64,000 nt of DNA from Candidatus Vicinibacter affinis (GTDB lineage Bacteria > Bacteroidota > Bacteroidia > Chitinophagales > Saprospiraceae). Positions 29,196-38,129 of this stretch are shown here, piece after piece. Position 1 is the first letter of the stretch, and every line of letters begins with the position of its first letter. The position numbers and the translations under genes were made by a program. Location of the stretch: contig JADJNH010000005.1 in NCBI GenBank assembly GCA_016714365.1, positions 844,501 through 908,500 of the forward strand, written 5' to 3'. The notes beneath the pieces were generated by a model. It was not told the DNA's origin, ran no database searches, and saw nothing but the letters and a program-made list of their open reading frames with translations.

Positions 29196-30742
29196 GCAGA
29201 AACATAATTCAAACAAAGGTAAGGCTGAAAAGGCCTTTCCTTTGTTTCTTATTTATCGTGAATGGTCTTTGGTTACATGGCCAGCAGTACCGTTATGATT
29301 ACACCTGGTTGATGTCTGATTACACCAGCAATTTGATGGTAATGAAATTTCATAAACCGGTAGATTCAAACAATATTCGAGTAGACTCTGTAAAGAAGGA
29401 AATAAGATTTAGGTTCACAAATTCCATGATCAGCAATTCTGCAGGAGAATTGGTAGCCTACAGCAATGGTTGTTTTATCAATCATAGGGAATACGATGTG
29501 ATGGAAAATGGTGGGGGCATCAATCCCGGGAATGTGCGGATGGAATCCTGCACCACGGCCTACAATTATTACCCTACCGCAGAGCAGAGTATGGTATTTA
29601 TACCTGATCCAATGGATACCTTGAGGTATTATTTGATTCATAATTCTGCGGTATTGCAAGAAAATCCTCTTACTTATTGGGTAGATGCCTTGAGATATTC
29701 CATCATCGATATGCGATATAATAATGGTTTAGGAAAAACTATAATTAAGAATGTTCCTCTAATAAATGACAGCACCACAATAGCAGATATTGCATTGGTC
29801 AAACATAGCAACAATCAGGATTGGTGGATAGTGGTAAAGAAATTCATCAGAGGATCCTATGATAAATTTTTATTAAGCAATGGCAACTTTCAACTGGTAA
29901 ACCAACAGGAAATTGGGGACACGACCAATCATTACCAAAATGGAGGAGGAGGTATGCTTACTTTTTCACCGGATGGATCAAGATTAATCCGATATCATCC
30001 ATACGATGATGGATTTTTTTTATTTGATTTTGACCGGACGACAGGGCAATTAAGCAATTACCGGCGGATACCGGTGACCGACAGTTTGGTGCTGGATGGA
30101 GGGGCGTGTTTTTCCCCTTCGGGAAGGTTTTTGTATGTGGGCACTTACTGGGATCTGTATCAATATGATCTGGAATCAACAGACATAAAAGGGAGTGAGG
30201 TACACATAGCACATTATGATGGCTATAAAACAAAAGGAATCTTGCGCGCTATGATTGGACGGATGCAGTGGGGTCCTGACTGTAAAATCTATGTCAATTG
30301 CCGGAATAGTATGGATGCTTTGCATGTGATACATCGGCCCAATGAGAAAGGTATAGCCTGTGATTTCAGACCGCATGATTTAAAGTTACCACAAACACAT
30401 AGTGGTACTCTTCCCTATTTTCCAAATTACCGACAGGGACTTGCACCTTTATGTGATCCGGAGCTTACGGTGTCTGTTAGCGAGGTTCCTGTGTTACCTG
30501 AAGTATATGTGTTTCCTAATCCTGCACGGGATAGAATGCATATAAGTGTGCGGGAAGAGAGCAGTAATGCAGGGCGATTGCAGATATACAATACAGCCGG
30601 CCAAAGAATAAAGGAAAGTGCTATGGTATCGGGTATGAATGAATACGAGATAGAAGTATCGGGATGGCAGTCAGGAATTTATTTTTATGTAATTTATCTG
30701 AATGATGGAAGAATGATGAATGGAAAATTTGTGGTGGAATAA
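29192..30742 (+). CDS. Secreted propeller-like T9SS protein, copy 1
   Basis: A 516-residue protein with signal peptide (RPFLCFLFIVNGLWLHG) and mature start at QQYRYDYTWLMSDYT. The body has beta-propeller-like strands (MLTFSPDGSRLIRYHPYDDG, GACFSPSGRFLYVGTYWDLY, GRMQWGPDCKIYVNC) and a T9SS type A tail (VYVFPNPARDRMHIS, QSGIYFYVIYLNDGRMM). Such proteins are common in Saprospiraceae but their partner is not known; the SPDG and SPSG blades recall WD40/TolB-like folds. Its ATG overlaps the stop of the gene at 28146 (ATGA), so it is probably translated with it. It is the first of three tandem copies. Confidence 0.85.
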   Translation: MSRNIIQTKVRLKRPFLCFLFIVNGLWLHGQQYRYDYTWLMSDYTSNLMVMKFHKPVDSNNIRVDSVKKEIRFRFTNSMISNSAGELVAYSNGCFINHREYDVMENGGGINPGNVRMESCTTAYNYYPTAEQSMVFIPDPMDTLRYYLIHNSAVLQENPLTYWVDALRYSIIDMRYNNGLGKTIIKNVPLINDSTTIADIALVKHSNNQDWWIVVKKFIRGSYDKFLLSNGNFQLVNQQEIGDTTNHYQNGGGGMLTFSPDGSRLIRYHPYDDGFFLFDFDRTTGQLSNYRRIPVTDSLVLDGGACFSPSGRFLYVGTYWDLYQYDLESTDIKGSEVHIAHYDGYKTKGILRAMIGRMQWGPDCKIYVNCRNSMDALHVIHRPNEKGIACDFRPHDLKLPQTHSGTLPYFPNYRQGLAPLCDPELTVSVSEVPVLPEVYVFPNPARDRMHISVREESSNAGRLQIYNTAGQRIKESAMVSGMNEYEIEVSGWQSGIYFYVIYLNDGRMMNGKFVVE

Positions 30743-30771
30743 ATTGAAAAAAATTACCCCATTTACATTTT

Positions 30772-30843
30772 GGAAATTACATCGTTCAAGCAACGCTGGG
30801 CAATGGGGACTTCGTCAGAACAAAAATAAACATCATCCGATGA
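30772..30843 (+). pseudogene. Fossil of the 28146 gene's sorting tail, first copy
   Basis: In frame it reads GNYIVQATLGNGDFVRTK then INIIR and a TGA stop, almost the same as the last 24 codons of the gene at 28146. It overlaps the start of the next copy through ATGA exactly as in the parent arrangement. It has no start of its own and is a by-product of the tandem duplication. Confidence 0.85.
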
Positions 30844-32387
30844 ACAGAAACATAATTCAAACAAAAGAAAGGCTGAAAAGGCCTTTCCTTTGTTTCTTAT
30901 TTATCGTGAATGGTCTTTGGTTACAAGGCCAGCAATACCGTTATGATTACACCTGGTTGATGTCTGATTATACCAGAAATATAATGGTGATGACATTTCA
31001 TAAACCTGTAGATTCAAATAATGTACGGATAGATTCAGTCAAGAAAGAATTGAGGTTAAACAGTTCTGCTATGATCAGCAATTCTGCCGGAGAATTGGTA
31101 GCCTACAGCAATGGTTGTTTTATCAATCACAGAGGCTACGATGTGATGGAAAATGGTGTGGGCATCAATCCAGGGAATGTACGGATGGAATCCTGTACCA
31201 CTGCTTACAATTATTATCCTACCGCAGAGCAGAGCTTGGTATTTATACCAGATCCAATGGATACCTTGAGGTATTATTTGATTCATAATTCTGCGGTATT
31301 GCAAGAAAATCCTCTTACTTATTGGGTAGATGCCTTGAGATATTCCATCATCGATATGCGATATAATAATGGTTTAGGAAAAACTATAATTAAGAATGTT
31401 CCTCTGATAAATGACAGCACCACAATAGCAGATATTGCATTGGTCAAACATAGCAACAATCAGGATTGGTGGATAGTGGTAAAGAAATTCATCAGAGGAT
31501 CCTATGATAAATTTTTATTAAGCAATGGCAACTTTCAACTGGTAAACCAACAGGAAATTGGGGACACGACCAATCATTACCAAAATGGAGGAGGAGGTAT
31601 GCTTACTTTTTCACCGGATGGATCAAGATTAATCCGATATCATCCATACGATGATGGATTTTTCTTATTTGATTTTGACAGGACGACAGGGCAATTAAGC
31701 AATTACCGGCGGATACCGGTGACCGACAGTTTGGTGCTGGATGGTGGCGCGTGTTTTTCTCCATCGGGAAGGTTTTTGTATGTAGGCACTTACTGGGATT
31801 TGTATCAATATGATCTGGAATCAACAGACATCAAGGGTAGTGAGGTACATATAGCACATTATGATGGTTATCGATCCAAGGGAATTTTTAGAGCAATGAT
31901 TGGACGGATGCAATGGGGTCCGGATTGTAAGATATATGTGAACTGTCGCAGCAGTATGGATGCCTTGCACGTGATACATCGGCCCAATGAGAAAGGTATA
32001 GCCTGTGATTTCAGACCGCATGATCTAAAGTTGCCACAACTTCACGGAGGCACTCTTCCCTATTTTCCAAATTACCGACTGGGACTTGCACCTTTATGTG
32101 ATCCGGAACTTACGGTGTCTGTTAGCGAGGTTCCTGTGTTACCTGAAGTATATGTGTTTCCTAATCCTGCACGGGATAGAATGCATATAAGTGTGCGGGA
32201 AGAGAGCAGTAATGCAGGGCGATTGCAGATATACAATACAGCCGGCCAAAGAATAAAGGAAAGTGCTATGGTATCGGGTATGAATGAATACGAGATAGAA
32301 GTATCGGGATGGCAGTCAGGAATTTATTTTTATGTAATTTATCTGAATGATGGAAGAATGATGAATGGAAAATTTGTGGTGGAATAA
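30840..32387 (+). CDS. Secreted propeller-like T9SS protein, copy 2 (mosaic)
   Basis: A 515-residue protein with the same signal peptide, propeller-like body and T9SS tail as copy 1. It is a mosaic: the first third (for example NIMVMTFHKPVDSNNVRID and ELRLNSSAMISN) matches copy 3; the centre (about 31245-31735) matches copy 1 nearly base for base; the following part (RSKGIFRAMIGRM, LHGGTLPYFPNYRLG) matches copy 3 again; and the tail (PARDRMHISVREESS) matches copy 1. The frame extends upstream to 30720, but those 40 residues run through the end of copy 1 and the fossil tail, so the ATG at 30840 is used. Confidence 0.85.
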   Translation: MNRNIIQTKERLKRPFLCFLFIVNGLWLQGQQYRYDYTWLMSDYTRNIMVMTFHKPVDSNNVRIDSVKKELRLNSSAMISNSAGELVAYSNGCFINHRGYDVMENGVGINPGNVRMESCTTAYNYYPTAEQSLVFIPDPMDTLRYYLIHNSAVLQENPLTYWVDALRYSIIDMRYNNGLGKTIIKNVPLINDSTTIADIALVKHSNNQDWWIVVKKFIRGSYDKFLLSNGNFQLVNQQEIGDTTNHYQNGGGGMLTFSPDGSRLIRYHPYDDGFFLFDFDRTTGQLSNYRRIPVTDSLVLDGGACFSPSGRFLYVGTYWDLYQYDLESTDIKGSEVHIAHYDGYRSKGIFRAMIGRMQWGPDCKIYVNCRSSMDALHVIHRPNEKGIACDFRPHDLKLPQLHGGTLPYFPNYRLGLAPLCDPELTVSVSEVPVLPEVYVFPNPARDRMHISVREESSNAGRLQIYNTAGQRIKESAMVSGMNEYEIEVSGWQSGIYFYVIYLNDGRMMNGKFVVE

Positions 32388-32417
32388 ATTGAAAAAAAAT
32401 TACCCCATTTACATTTT

Positions 32418-32489
32418 GGAAATTACATCGTTCAAGCTACCCTGGGCAATGGGGACTTCGTCAGAACAAAAATAAATATCATCCGATGA
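32418..32489 (+). pseudogene. Fossil of the 28146 gene's sorting tail, second copy
   Basis: Same layout as the fragment at 30772: the codons for GNYIVQATLGNGDFVRTK followed by INIIR and TGA, overlapping the ATG of copy 3 at 32486. A few base changes separate it from the first fossil. No start codon is present. Confidence 0.85.
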
Positions 32490-34036
32490 GCAGAAACATA
32501 ATTCAAACAAAGGTAAGGCTGAAAAGGCCTTTCCTTTGTTTCTTATTTATCGTGAATGGTCTTTGGTTACAAGGCCAGCAGTACCGGTATGATTACACCT
32601 GGTTGATGTCTGATTATACCAGAAATATAATGGTGATGACCTTTCATAAGCCGGTGGATTCAAATAATGTAAGAATAGACTCTGTCAAGAAAGAATTGAG
32701 GTTAAACAGTTCTGCTATGATCAGCAATTCTGCCGGAGAATTGGTAGCCTACAGCAATGGTTGTTTTATCAATCACAGAGGCTACGATGTGATGGAAAAT
32801 GGTGGGGGCATCAATCCCGGGAATATACGAATGGAATCCTGCACCACGGACTACAATTATTATCCTACCGCAGAGCAGAGCATGGTATTTATTCCTGATC
32901 CAATGGATGTTATGAGGTATTATTTGATCCATAATTCTGCCGTAATACAATACAATCCTCTTAAAGCTTGGACAGATGCCTTGAGATATTCCATCATCGA
33001 TATGCGATACAATAATGGCAAAGGTAAGGTGGTTGAGAAGAATAAAATACTGTTGGGTGACAGCACCTTAAGTGGTGAGGTGGCTGTAATGAAACATGCA
33101 AATAATAAATCATACTGGGTGGTAACTAAGAAAGCATTGGAGAATTCATATTACAGTTTTGTGTTAAATGATACCGGAATTACAGGTCCTTATATTCAAA
33201 AAGGAGTTGGAGACACATCAGCCATCGTAGATTTTCCTAACGCAACTTGTTTGTTTTCGCCGAATGATGGGAAAAAGTTTATTAGATACTCAGCCTATCA
33301 GGATGGTTTTAATATATTTGATTTTGATCGATCTACGGGACAATTGAGCAATTACCGACGGATACCGGTAACCGACAGTTTGGTGCTGGATGGTGGCGCG
33401 TGTTTTTCTCCATCGGGAAGGTTTTTGTATGTAGGCACTTACTGGGATTTGTATCAATATGATCTGGAATCAACAGACATCAAGGGTAGTGAGGTACATA
33501 TAGCACATTATGATGGTTATCGATCCAAGGGAATTTTTAGAGCAATGATTGGACGGATGCAATGGGGTCCGGATTGTAAGATATATGTGAACTGTCGCAG
33601 CAGTATGGATGCCTTGCACGTGATACATCGGCCCAATGAGAAAGGTATAGCCTGTGATTTCAGACCGCATGATCTAAAGTTGCCACAACTTCATGGAGGC
33701 ACTCTTCCCTATTTTCCAAATTACCGACTGGGACTTGCACCTTTATGTGATCCGGAACTTACGGTGTCTGTTAGCGAGGTTCCTGTGTTACCTGAAGTAT
33801 ATGTGTTTCCTAATCCTTCACGGGATAGAATACATATAAGTGTGCGGGAAGGGAGCAGTAATGCAGGGCGATTGCAGATATACAATACAGCCGGCCAAAG
33901 AATAAAGGAAAGTGCTATGGTATCGGGTATGAATGAATACGAGATAGAAGTATCGGGATGGCAGTCAGGAATTTATTTTTATGTAATTTATCTGAATGAT
34001 GGAAGAATGATGAATGGAAAATTTGTGGTGGAATAA
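32486..34036 (+). CDS. Secreted propeller-like T9SS protein, copy 3 (diverged centre)
   Basis: A 516-residue protein with the shared signal peptide, N-terminal third, late propeller part and T9SS tail. The centre (about residues 152-287, from VIQYNPLKAWTDALRYS to FIRYSAYQDGFNIFDFD) is clearly different from copies 1 and 2 though of the same fold and length: ILLGDSTLSGEVAVMKHANN replaces PLINDSTTIADIALVKHSNN. The tail has PSRDRIHISVREGSS instead of PARDRMHISVREESS. The swap of one internal block between constant flanks suggests exchange between variants. Function as for copy 1, not known beyond secretion and surface attachment. Confidence 0.85.
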   Translation: MSRNIIQTKVRLKRPFLCFLFIVNGLWLQGQQYRYDYTWLMSDYTRNIMVMTFHKPVDSNNVRIDSVKKELRLNSSAMISNSAGELVAYSNGCFINHRGYDVMENGGGINPGNIRMESCTTDYNYYPTAEQSMVFIPDPMDVMRYYLIHNSAVIQYNPLKAWTDALRYSIIDMRYNNGKGKVVEKNKILLGDSTLSGEVAVMKHANNKSYWVVTKKALENSYYSFVLNDTGITGPYIQKGVGDTSAIVDFPNATCLFSPNDGKKFIRYSAYQDGFNIFDFDRSTGQLSNYRRIPVTDSLVLDGGACFSPSGRFLYVGTYWDLYQYDLESTDIKGSEVHIAHYDGYRSKGIFRAMIGRMQWGPDCKIYVNCRSSMDALHVIHRPNEKGIACDFRPHDLKLPQLHGGTLPYFPNYRLGLAPLCDPELTVSVSEVPVLPEVYVFPNPSRDRIHISVREGSSNAGRLQIYNTAGQRIKESAMVSGMNEYEIEVSGWQSGIYFYVIYLNDGRMMNGKFVVE

Positions 34037-34178
34037 ATTACCTTCAAGTTATTGCCATTTTTAAATTATTTCCTCCACGAGATATTTCCTTGAAAAATTT
34101 TTTTTGACATTTGGAATGTTTAGATTTGTTCGAAGCATGCCAAGCAGGGGAGGATTGGATCACAGAAAATCAATCATC

Positions 34179-35213
34179 ATGTACCATAGAATTTACACTC
34201 AGTACTTTTTACTCATCACAGGAATGTTTGCGTTTCATTCTTTGTTTGGTCAGGAAAAGAGAGATGAGGATCTATTCAGTTATGAGGTAAGGCTTGGAGC
34301 AAATATCAATTTGTACCGGGGAATACTTGGCAAAGAAAGACTTGGGCATAATTTGTTCAGCGGACAGACGGGATTGCGTTTGTTTGTTTCCGGGATGATT
34401 AATTTGAAAAGTAAAAACTGGATACTGGCGTACGGCCCTACGGTCGGGATTTACAACAAATCTCTCGGCAACAGTCAAAATCCACTGGAGAATGATATTC
34501 AGATAGATCTGGTAAACTCATTTTCGGCAGGTGTTGGATATTCAAGGCAGGGCAGCATGAAGTATTTGCGAACGCTCGGCAACACTTCTGCCTACAATCT
34601 GCGTCACGATTTTGACCATGCGCTCATACTCAGTGGCAATTACATACTAAACAATCACAACAGAAATCAAAGTGTGGGTTGTATCAACATTACCCTTGCG
34701 GACAGATTTACACTCATGTATTACAATGATGGCGGTCCCGGAATTCAGAACATAGGATCAGGAGACAATTTTGATCGCTGGTGGACAGGAGGGGGAGGAA
34801 TTTTTATCCATGCCAATAAAAGAGACGGTTATGAAAACTTTATGAACTACGCCGAACTAACATTTGATCAGTTCACCGGATACTCACCGTTGATTTATGA
34901 ATTGTCTACAATTCTTGGATCCAATATTCCCAACTATGAAAAACTTGATGACGAAGTGCTCGATAAATTTTTCACTTCCAAGGCCTACAATTCGTCCGCG
35001 TACAACTTGAAAGTAGCCTGGCCAAGAATATATCCGGTGGCGCTTGACATAGGATTGATAGGCTCTCTGGTAGAACAAAAGAAGGGAAAAAAGATGATTT
35101 ACGGTGTGCAGGATTTGATCCACGCCTCTATGGGATTTGTATTGCATCCAAACAGGGATGACACGAGATTATTTTTTGGTGCAACCTATAATGCGAGAAC
35201 TTATGTTAAATAA
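34179..35213 (+). CDS. Exported protein resembling the polymorphic-toxin-23 family
   Basis: A 344-residue protein with signal peptide (TQYFLLITGMFAFHSLFG, cut before QEKRDED). The body is rich in amphipathic strands; ILNNHNRNQSVGCINI, MYYNDGGPGIQNIGSGDNF, DRWWTGGGG and LTFDQFTGYSPLIYE resemble Bacteroidota proteins labelled as polymorphic toxin type 23. In this phylum these look more like envelope barrel proteins than secreted toxins, so a toxic role is not assumed. The frame opens at 34104, but the ATG at 34179 gives a proper signal peptide. It follows the tandem triplication by about 140 bp and its end overlaps the start of the next gene. Confidence 0.6.
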   Translation: MYHRIYTQYFLLITGMFAFHSLFGQEKRDEDLFSYEVRLGANINLYRGILGKERLGHNLFSGQTGLRLFVSGMINLKSKNWILAYGPTVGIYNKSLGNSQNPLENDIQIDLVNSFSAGVGYSRQGSMKYLRTLGNTSAYNLRHDFDHALILSGNYILNNHNRNQSVGCINITLADRFTLMYYNDGGPGIQNIGSGDNFDRWWTGGGGIFIHANKRDGYENFMNYAELTFDQFTGYSPLIYELSTILGSNIPNYEKLDDEVLDKFFTSKAYNSSAYNLKVAWPRIYPVALDIGLIGSLVEQKKGKKMIYGVQDLIHASMGFVLHPNRDDTRLFFGATYNARTYVK

Positions 35214-35988
35214 ATTTTATTTTCTACTCAGTTCAATGCTGGTTTGCTTGAATTATTCATGTTCGATTAAAACATTTACTGAAGGCGAATATGATGCAAT
35301 AAATTTGCTCAAATCAAATACAGGAGATGAATACTCGCCCATCAACGCCATCTTAAAAAAGAACAGCAGTCTTGAAGATGATGAGATCACTACGGTAAAA
35401 GCCTGGGTTGGAGAATTTCCCGAATGTCTTATTGAAGAAGGAAATCTTAGGGTCATTTCATTGAGTTACAAACCTGAAGTATATCCTTGTCTCGCAAGTC
35501 CGGTAGGGTATCAGCGATATCGGCTATTTGAATTGATCACCCTAAGAAATAATCGCCTGTATTTTTTCTTATCTGAGAAACTCAACAGTCAAAAATTGTA
35601 TGAACGCTCACTCATTTATTATTTCATTCCCAAAAAAGAAGACGACTCACAAGTCACGGGCAATCAATATAGATTCAACCGTTCCATCCGGCGATACAAG
35701 GGAATGATGTCTAAGAAAATGAAATTCTCAAAAAGTAAAAAAGATGAATACATATTCGAATTTCAAAACAGATCTGGTGATCAGAAAAGGGAAATTCACA
35801 AGATAATTTCTTTGGCTACCAATAAGATCAGTGGTACAAAACCATTGGTCTATGATATTACTAAAGTATTTTTTAAAAATGACACCATCAATAAAGACAG
35901 GGGCATTCCACTTATTTATGATCCAGAAACAAGTCAGCGAATATTTAATGCTTTGAGTGGAAGTAAGATGAGGAGTAGGAAGAATTAG
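35203..35988 (+). CDS. Lipoprotein of unknown function
   Basis: A 261-residue protein whose N-terminus MLNKFYFLLSSMLVCLNYSC is a lipoprotein signal with the lipid-bearing Cys at about residue 20. The rest is soluble and basic toward the end (repeated Lys/Arg, KSKKDEYIFEFQNRSG). I do not recognise a family. Two starts are possible, 35191 and 35203; the second is chosen because it sits just before the signal core. It overlaps the end of the previous gene by 11 bp, so the two are probably expressed together and may work as a pair on the outer membrane. Confidence 0.6.
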   Translation: MLNKFYFLLSSMLVCLNYSCSIKTFTEGEYDAINLLKSNTGDEYSPINAILKKNSSLEDDEITTVKAWVGEFPECLIEEGNLRVISLSYKPEVYPCLASPVGYQRYRLFELITLRNNRLYFFLSEKLNSQKLYERSLIYYFIPKKEDDSQVTGNQYRFNRSIRRYKGMMSKKMKFSKSKKDEYIFEFQNRSGDQKREIHKIISLATNKISGTKPLVYDITKVFFKNDTINKDRGIPLIYDPETSQRIFNALSGSKMRSRKN

Positions 35989-35996
35989 AGAATTTG

Positions 35997-36180
35997 AAAA
36001 TTAGTTAATTAGCTAATGAGCAAATGGGATGACTGAACGATCTCTGCTGTAAGCAGAGTATCGTGCGACAGCACGATAAGTGAAGGAACCCTGCCTGACT
36101 GCGTCGGCAGGCAGGCGCTAAAGCGGCTAACGAGAGAATTAGAGAATGAGGAAATGAGTTAATTGGAAAATTGGACTTTA
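35997..36180. repeat. GAGTTAAT-type repeats and three strong hairpins
   Basis: The stretch begins and ends with AATTAG and AATGAG-type short repeats related to the arrays at 46157-48140 (shared GAGAATTAGAGAATGAG). Between them are three hairpins in a row: CTCTGCTGTAAGCAGAG (36042-36058), ATCGTGCGACAGCACGAT (36060-36077) and CCTGCC...GGCAGG (about 36090-36115). No open frame is present. Confidence 0.7.
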
Positions 36181-36236
36181 AACTTCCTCATAAGTTTAGA
36201 AGTATTATTAAATTATAGAATTGGAAAATTTTTGGA

Positions 36237-37217
36237 TTATGAATTTTCTTCAATTCTCCATCTGGTGTTGATCCAATTTTTTTGTTGTTCTTTTGGGAGG
36301 AAGGTCCAAGCTATTAGTCTGCTGGATTTATTGCCCTGTCCCATGGGAATGGTTTTTACTTCTACTGCGCCGGCAGTTTTTAAAGCCTGGTACGCGGCTT
36401 TCAGGTGAGACTGTTTGGAGACCAGGGTGGAGTACCAAAAGCAAGAGGTGGAGAATCTTCTGCTTTGACGAATCATTTGTGCGATGAAGGCAGATTCGCC
36501 GCCTTTGCACCAGAGTTCGTTGTTGTGTCCACCGAAGTTTCTTACTACTTCTGATACCGGTTTCCCTTTCAGGTTGCTTAATTTGCGTAGGGAGGCTTCA
36601 CGTGCTTCATCTGCTGATCCATAAAATGGTGGATTGCAGATGCTGAGATCAAATTGTTCTTCCGGCTGTATGATTCCATAAAAAATATCTGTTGGTTCTT
36701 CCTGCAATCTAAATTCAATTTGGTCTTTTAGGAATGAGTTGGATTCAACAATATTTTTAGCGGCATCGAGGGCAACAGGATCAATGTCTGTGGCAACAAA
36801 TGACCAACCGTATTCTTGATGTCCGATGATTGGATAAATGCAATTGGCTCCTACACCGATGTCGAGACATTTTATTTTTTTTCCAATAGGGATGGATCCA
36901 TAATTGCTGGCTGACAAAACATCTGCAATGTGGTGGATGTAATCTGCCCTGCCGGGGATGGGAGGACACAGATAATTTTCAGGAATGTCGTAGTGGTCCA
37001 CTCCATAGTAATGTTTCAACAAGGCCTGATTCAACATTTTTACAGCTTCAGGATCTGCAAAATCTATGGTCTCATCATCGTAAATATTAGGTCTTACAAA
37101 CGGTGTTAGTTCCGGACAGGTTTCAATCAATTCCATGAAGTCATAACGAGCCCTGTGTTTGTTGCGCGAATGAAGTCGCGATTTTTCAGCAGGATGATCT
37201 TTTTTCTGTTCTGTCAT
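36237..37217 (-). CDS. rlmF: 23S rRNA adenine-N6 methyltransferase RlmF
   Basis: A 326-residue SAM-dependent methyltransferase that modifies A1618 of 23S rRNA in Escherichia coli. Visible features: SRLHSRNKHRARYDF at the start, FADPEAVKMLNQALLKHYYG, LCPPIPGRADYIHHIADVL, motif I CLDIGVGANCIYPIIG, ATDIDP for the acidic ligand, and the catalytic SICNPPFYGS. The motif order and length fit the RlmF/YbiN family. It is not part of an evident operon. The short-repeat region at 35997 lies beyond its 3' end. Confidence 0.93.
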   Translation of the reverse strand: MTEQKKDHPAEKSRLHSRNKHRARYDFMELIETCPELTPFVRPNIYDDETIDFADPEAVKMLNQALLKHYYGVDHYDIPENYLCPPIPGRADYIHHIADVLSASNYGSIPIGKKIKCLDIGVGANCIYPIIGHQEYGWSFVATDIDPVALDAAKNIVESNSFLKDQIEFRLQEEPTDIFYGIIQPEEQFDLSICNPPFYGSADEAREASLRKLSNLKGKPVSEVVRNFGGHNNELWCKGGESAFIAQMIRQSRRFSTSCFWYSTLVSKQSHLKAAYQALKTAGAVEVKTIPMGQGNKSSRLIAWTFLPKEQQKNWINTRWRIEENS

Positions 37218-37368
37218 GGTAATGGAGAAAAATTAATGGCATAAAGTTAAGATATTCAACAGAAGATCTTAAAATATTCTGAATTTATCAGAAAACTGGG
37301 TGCAAGACATTTCAGCAGGATAATGAGACTGGATTATTTATTTTTTTAATTATCAAATCTCGTTGTAC

Positions 37369-37941
37369 TTATTCAATACTCAGATCATATTTATGCAAAA
37401 GACCTGCCAGGCCATCTGATGAAAAACGAGCTTTTCTGAGGTAGTTGGATTCAGGATCGATGGAATAGTTTTGCGAGGTGCGGAAGTCTGAAGACTCCAG
37501 GAGGGTATTGTCAAATTTTGCTCCGGAAAGATCACAGGAGTCGAATATCGCCTGCGTCAGATTTGCTTCGGTAAAATCAACCTCCTGCAAGGAACAATGA
37601 ATAAATTTTGTTTTCCTTAGATTGAGTTTATAAAAAGATGAAAAGTTGAGTGTGCAATGCTGGAAAGATACAGAAAGTAAAAACTCATTGCATGCGTCAA
37701 AATGAATGCCGAGCAACTTACAATTTTTAAAAGTGACTGTTTTTAAAGAGGTTTTTGATAAGTTGACCATGCTCAGATTGCAATCATCGAAACTACATTC
37801 AGAGAAATTGAAATTGGACAAATCACTGTTTGAAAAATCGCAGTTGGAAAATTTACATTCTTCATATTCTCCAAATTCCAAAGGTGTGTTGCCATAATCC
37901 AGTTGGTGGAAGATTTTATTTTCTATGATATTGCGTTTCAT
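37369..37941 (-). CDS. Pentapeptide repeat protein
   Basis: A 190-residue protein made mostly of pentapeptide repeats of the A(D/N)LXX type, seen as CDFSNSDLSNFNFSECSFDD and again as VDFTEANLTQAIFDSCDLSG. These form a right-handed square beta-helix. The C-terminal tail (SIDPESNYLRKARFSSDGL, then LHKYDLSIE) resembles tails of Qnr-type DNA-gyrase-protecting proteins and their many relatives of unknown role; drug resistance is not implied. The frame could start 21 bases earlier, but the ATG at 37941 begins MKRNIIENK, a typical opening. No signal peptide. Stands alone between rlmF and the pyruvate-kinase-like gene. Confidence 0.8.
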   Translation of the reverse strand: MKRNIIENKIFHQLDYGNTPLEFGEYEECKFSNCDFSNSDLSNFNFSECSFDDCNLSMVNLSKTSLKTVTFKNCKLLGIHFDACNEFLLSVSFQHCTLNFSSFYKLNLRKTKFIHCSLQEVDFTEANLTQAIFDSCDLSGAKFDNTLLESSDFRTSQNYSIDPESNYLRKARFSSDGLAGLLHKYDLSIE

Positions 37942-38129
37942 GGTAGGCGATTGTAAGAGCAAAGTTTGAATTTTGCGGAATTGTAAGGTATATTTTAATT
38001 CTAATCGTAAAATTAATACATCTCCAATTCAAGAGGGGCATTAAAGGTAAAACGAAAATGAGCTGTGGGAGACTCATTTGCTAATACCTTCATTTGAATG
38101 ATTGCTAATGTATATTCTGGGGGGTGGTT

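Larger units (their letters stand above)
29124..34036 (+). repeat. Tandem triplication with a unit of about 1647 bp
   Basis: Three copies of one gene start at 29192, 30840 and 32486, at spacings of 1648 and 1646 bp. Each copy is preceded by the last 70 or so bases of the gene at 28146, intact in the first case and as a fragment in the other two. Most of each unit is near-identical; the middle of the third copy (about 32940-33345) is strongly diverged. Confidence 0.9.

Noticed and set aside
30720..30839. A 40-codon upstream extension of copy 2
   Set aside because: It runs through the end of copy 1 and the fossil tail in the wrong frame and would put polar residues before the signal peptide.
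36042..36115. Hairpins considered as integron attC sites
   Set aside because: They lack the paired R and L core sites and no integrase gene is present.
37369..37941. Pentapeptide protein as a quinolone-resistance gene
   Set aside because: The repeat fold and tail are shared with many proteins of unrelated or unknown role; nothing specific to gyrase protection can be read from the sequence.
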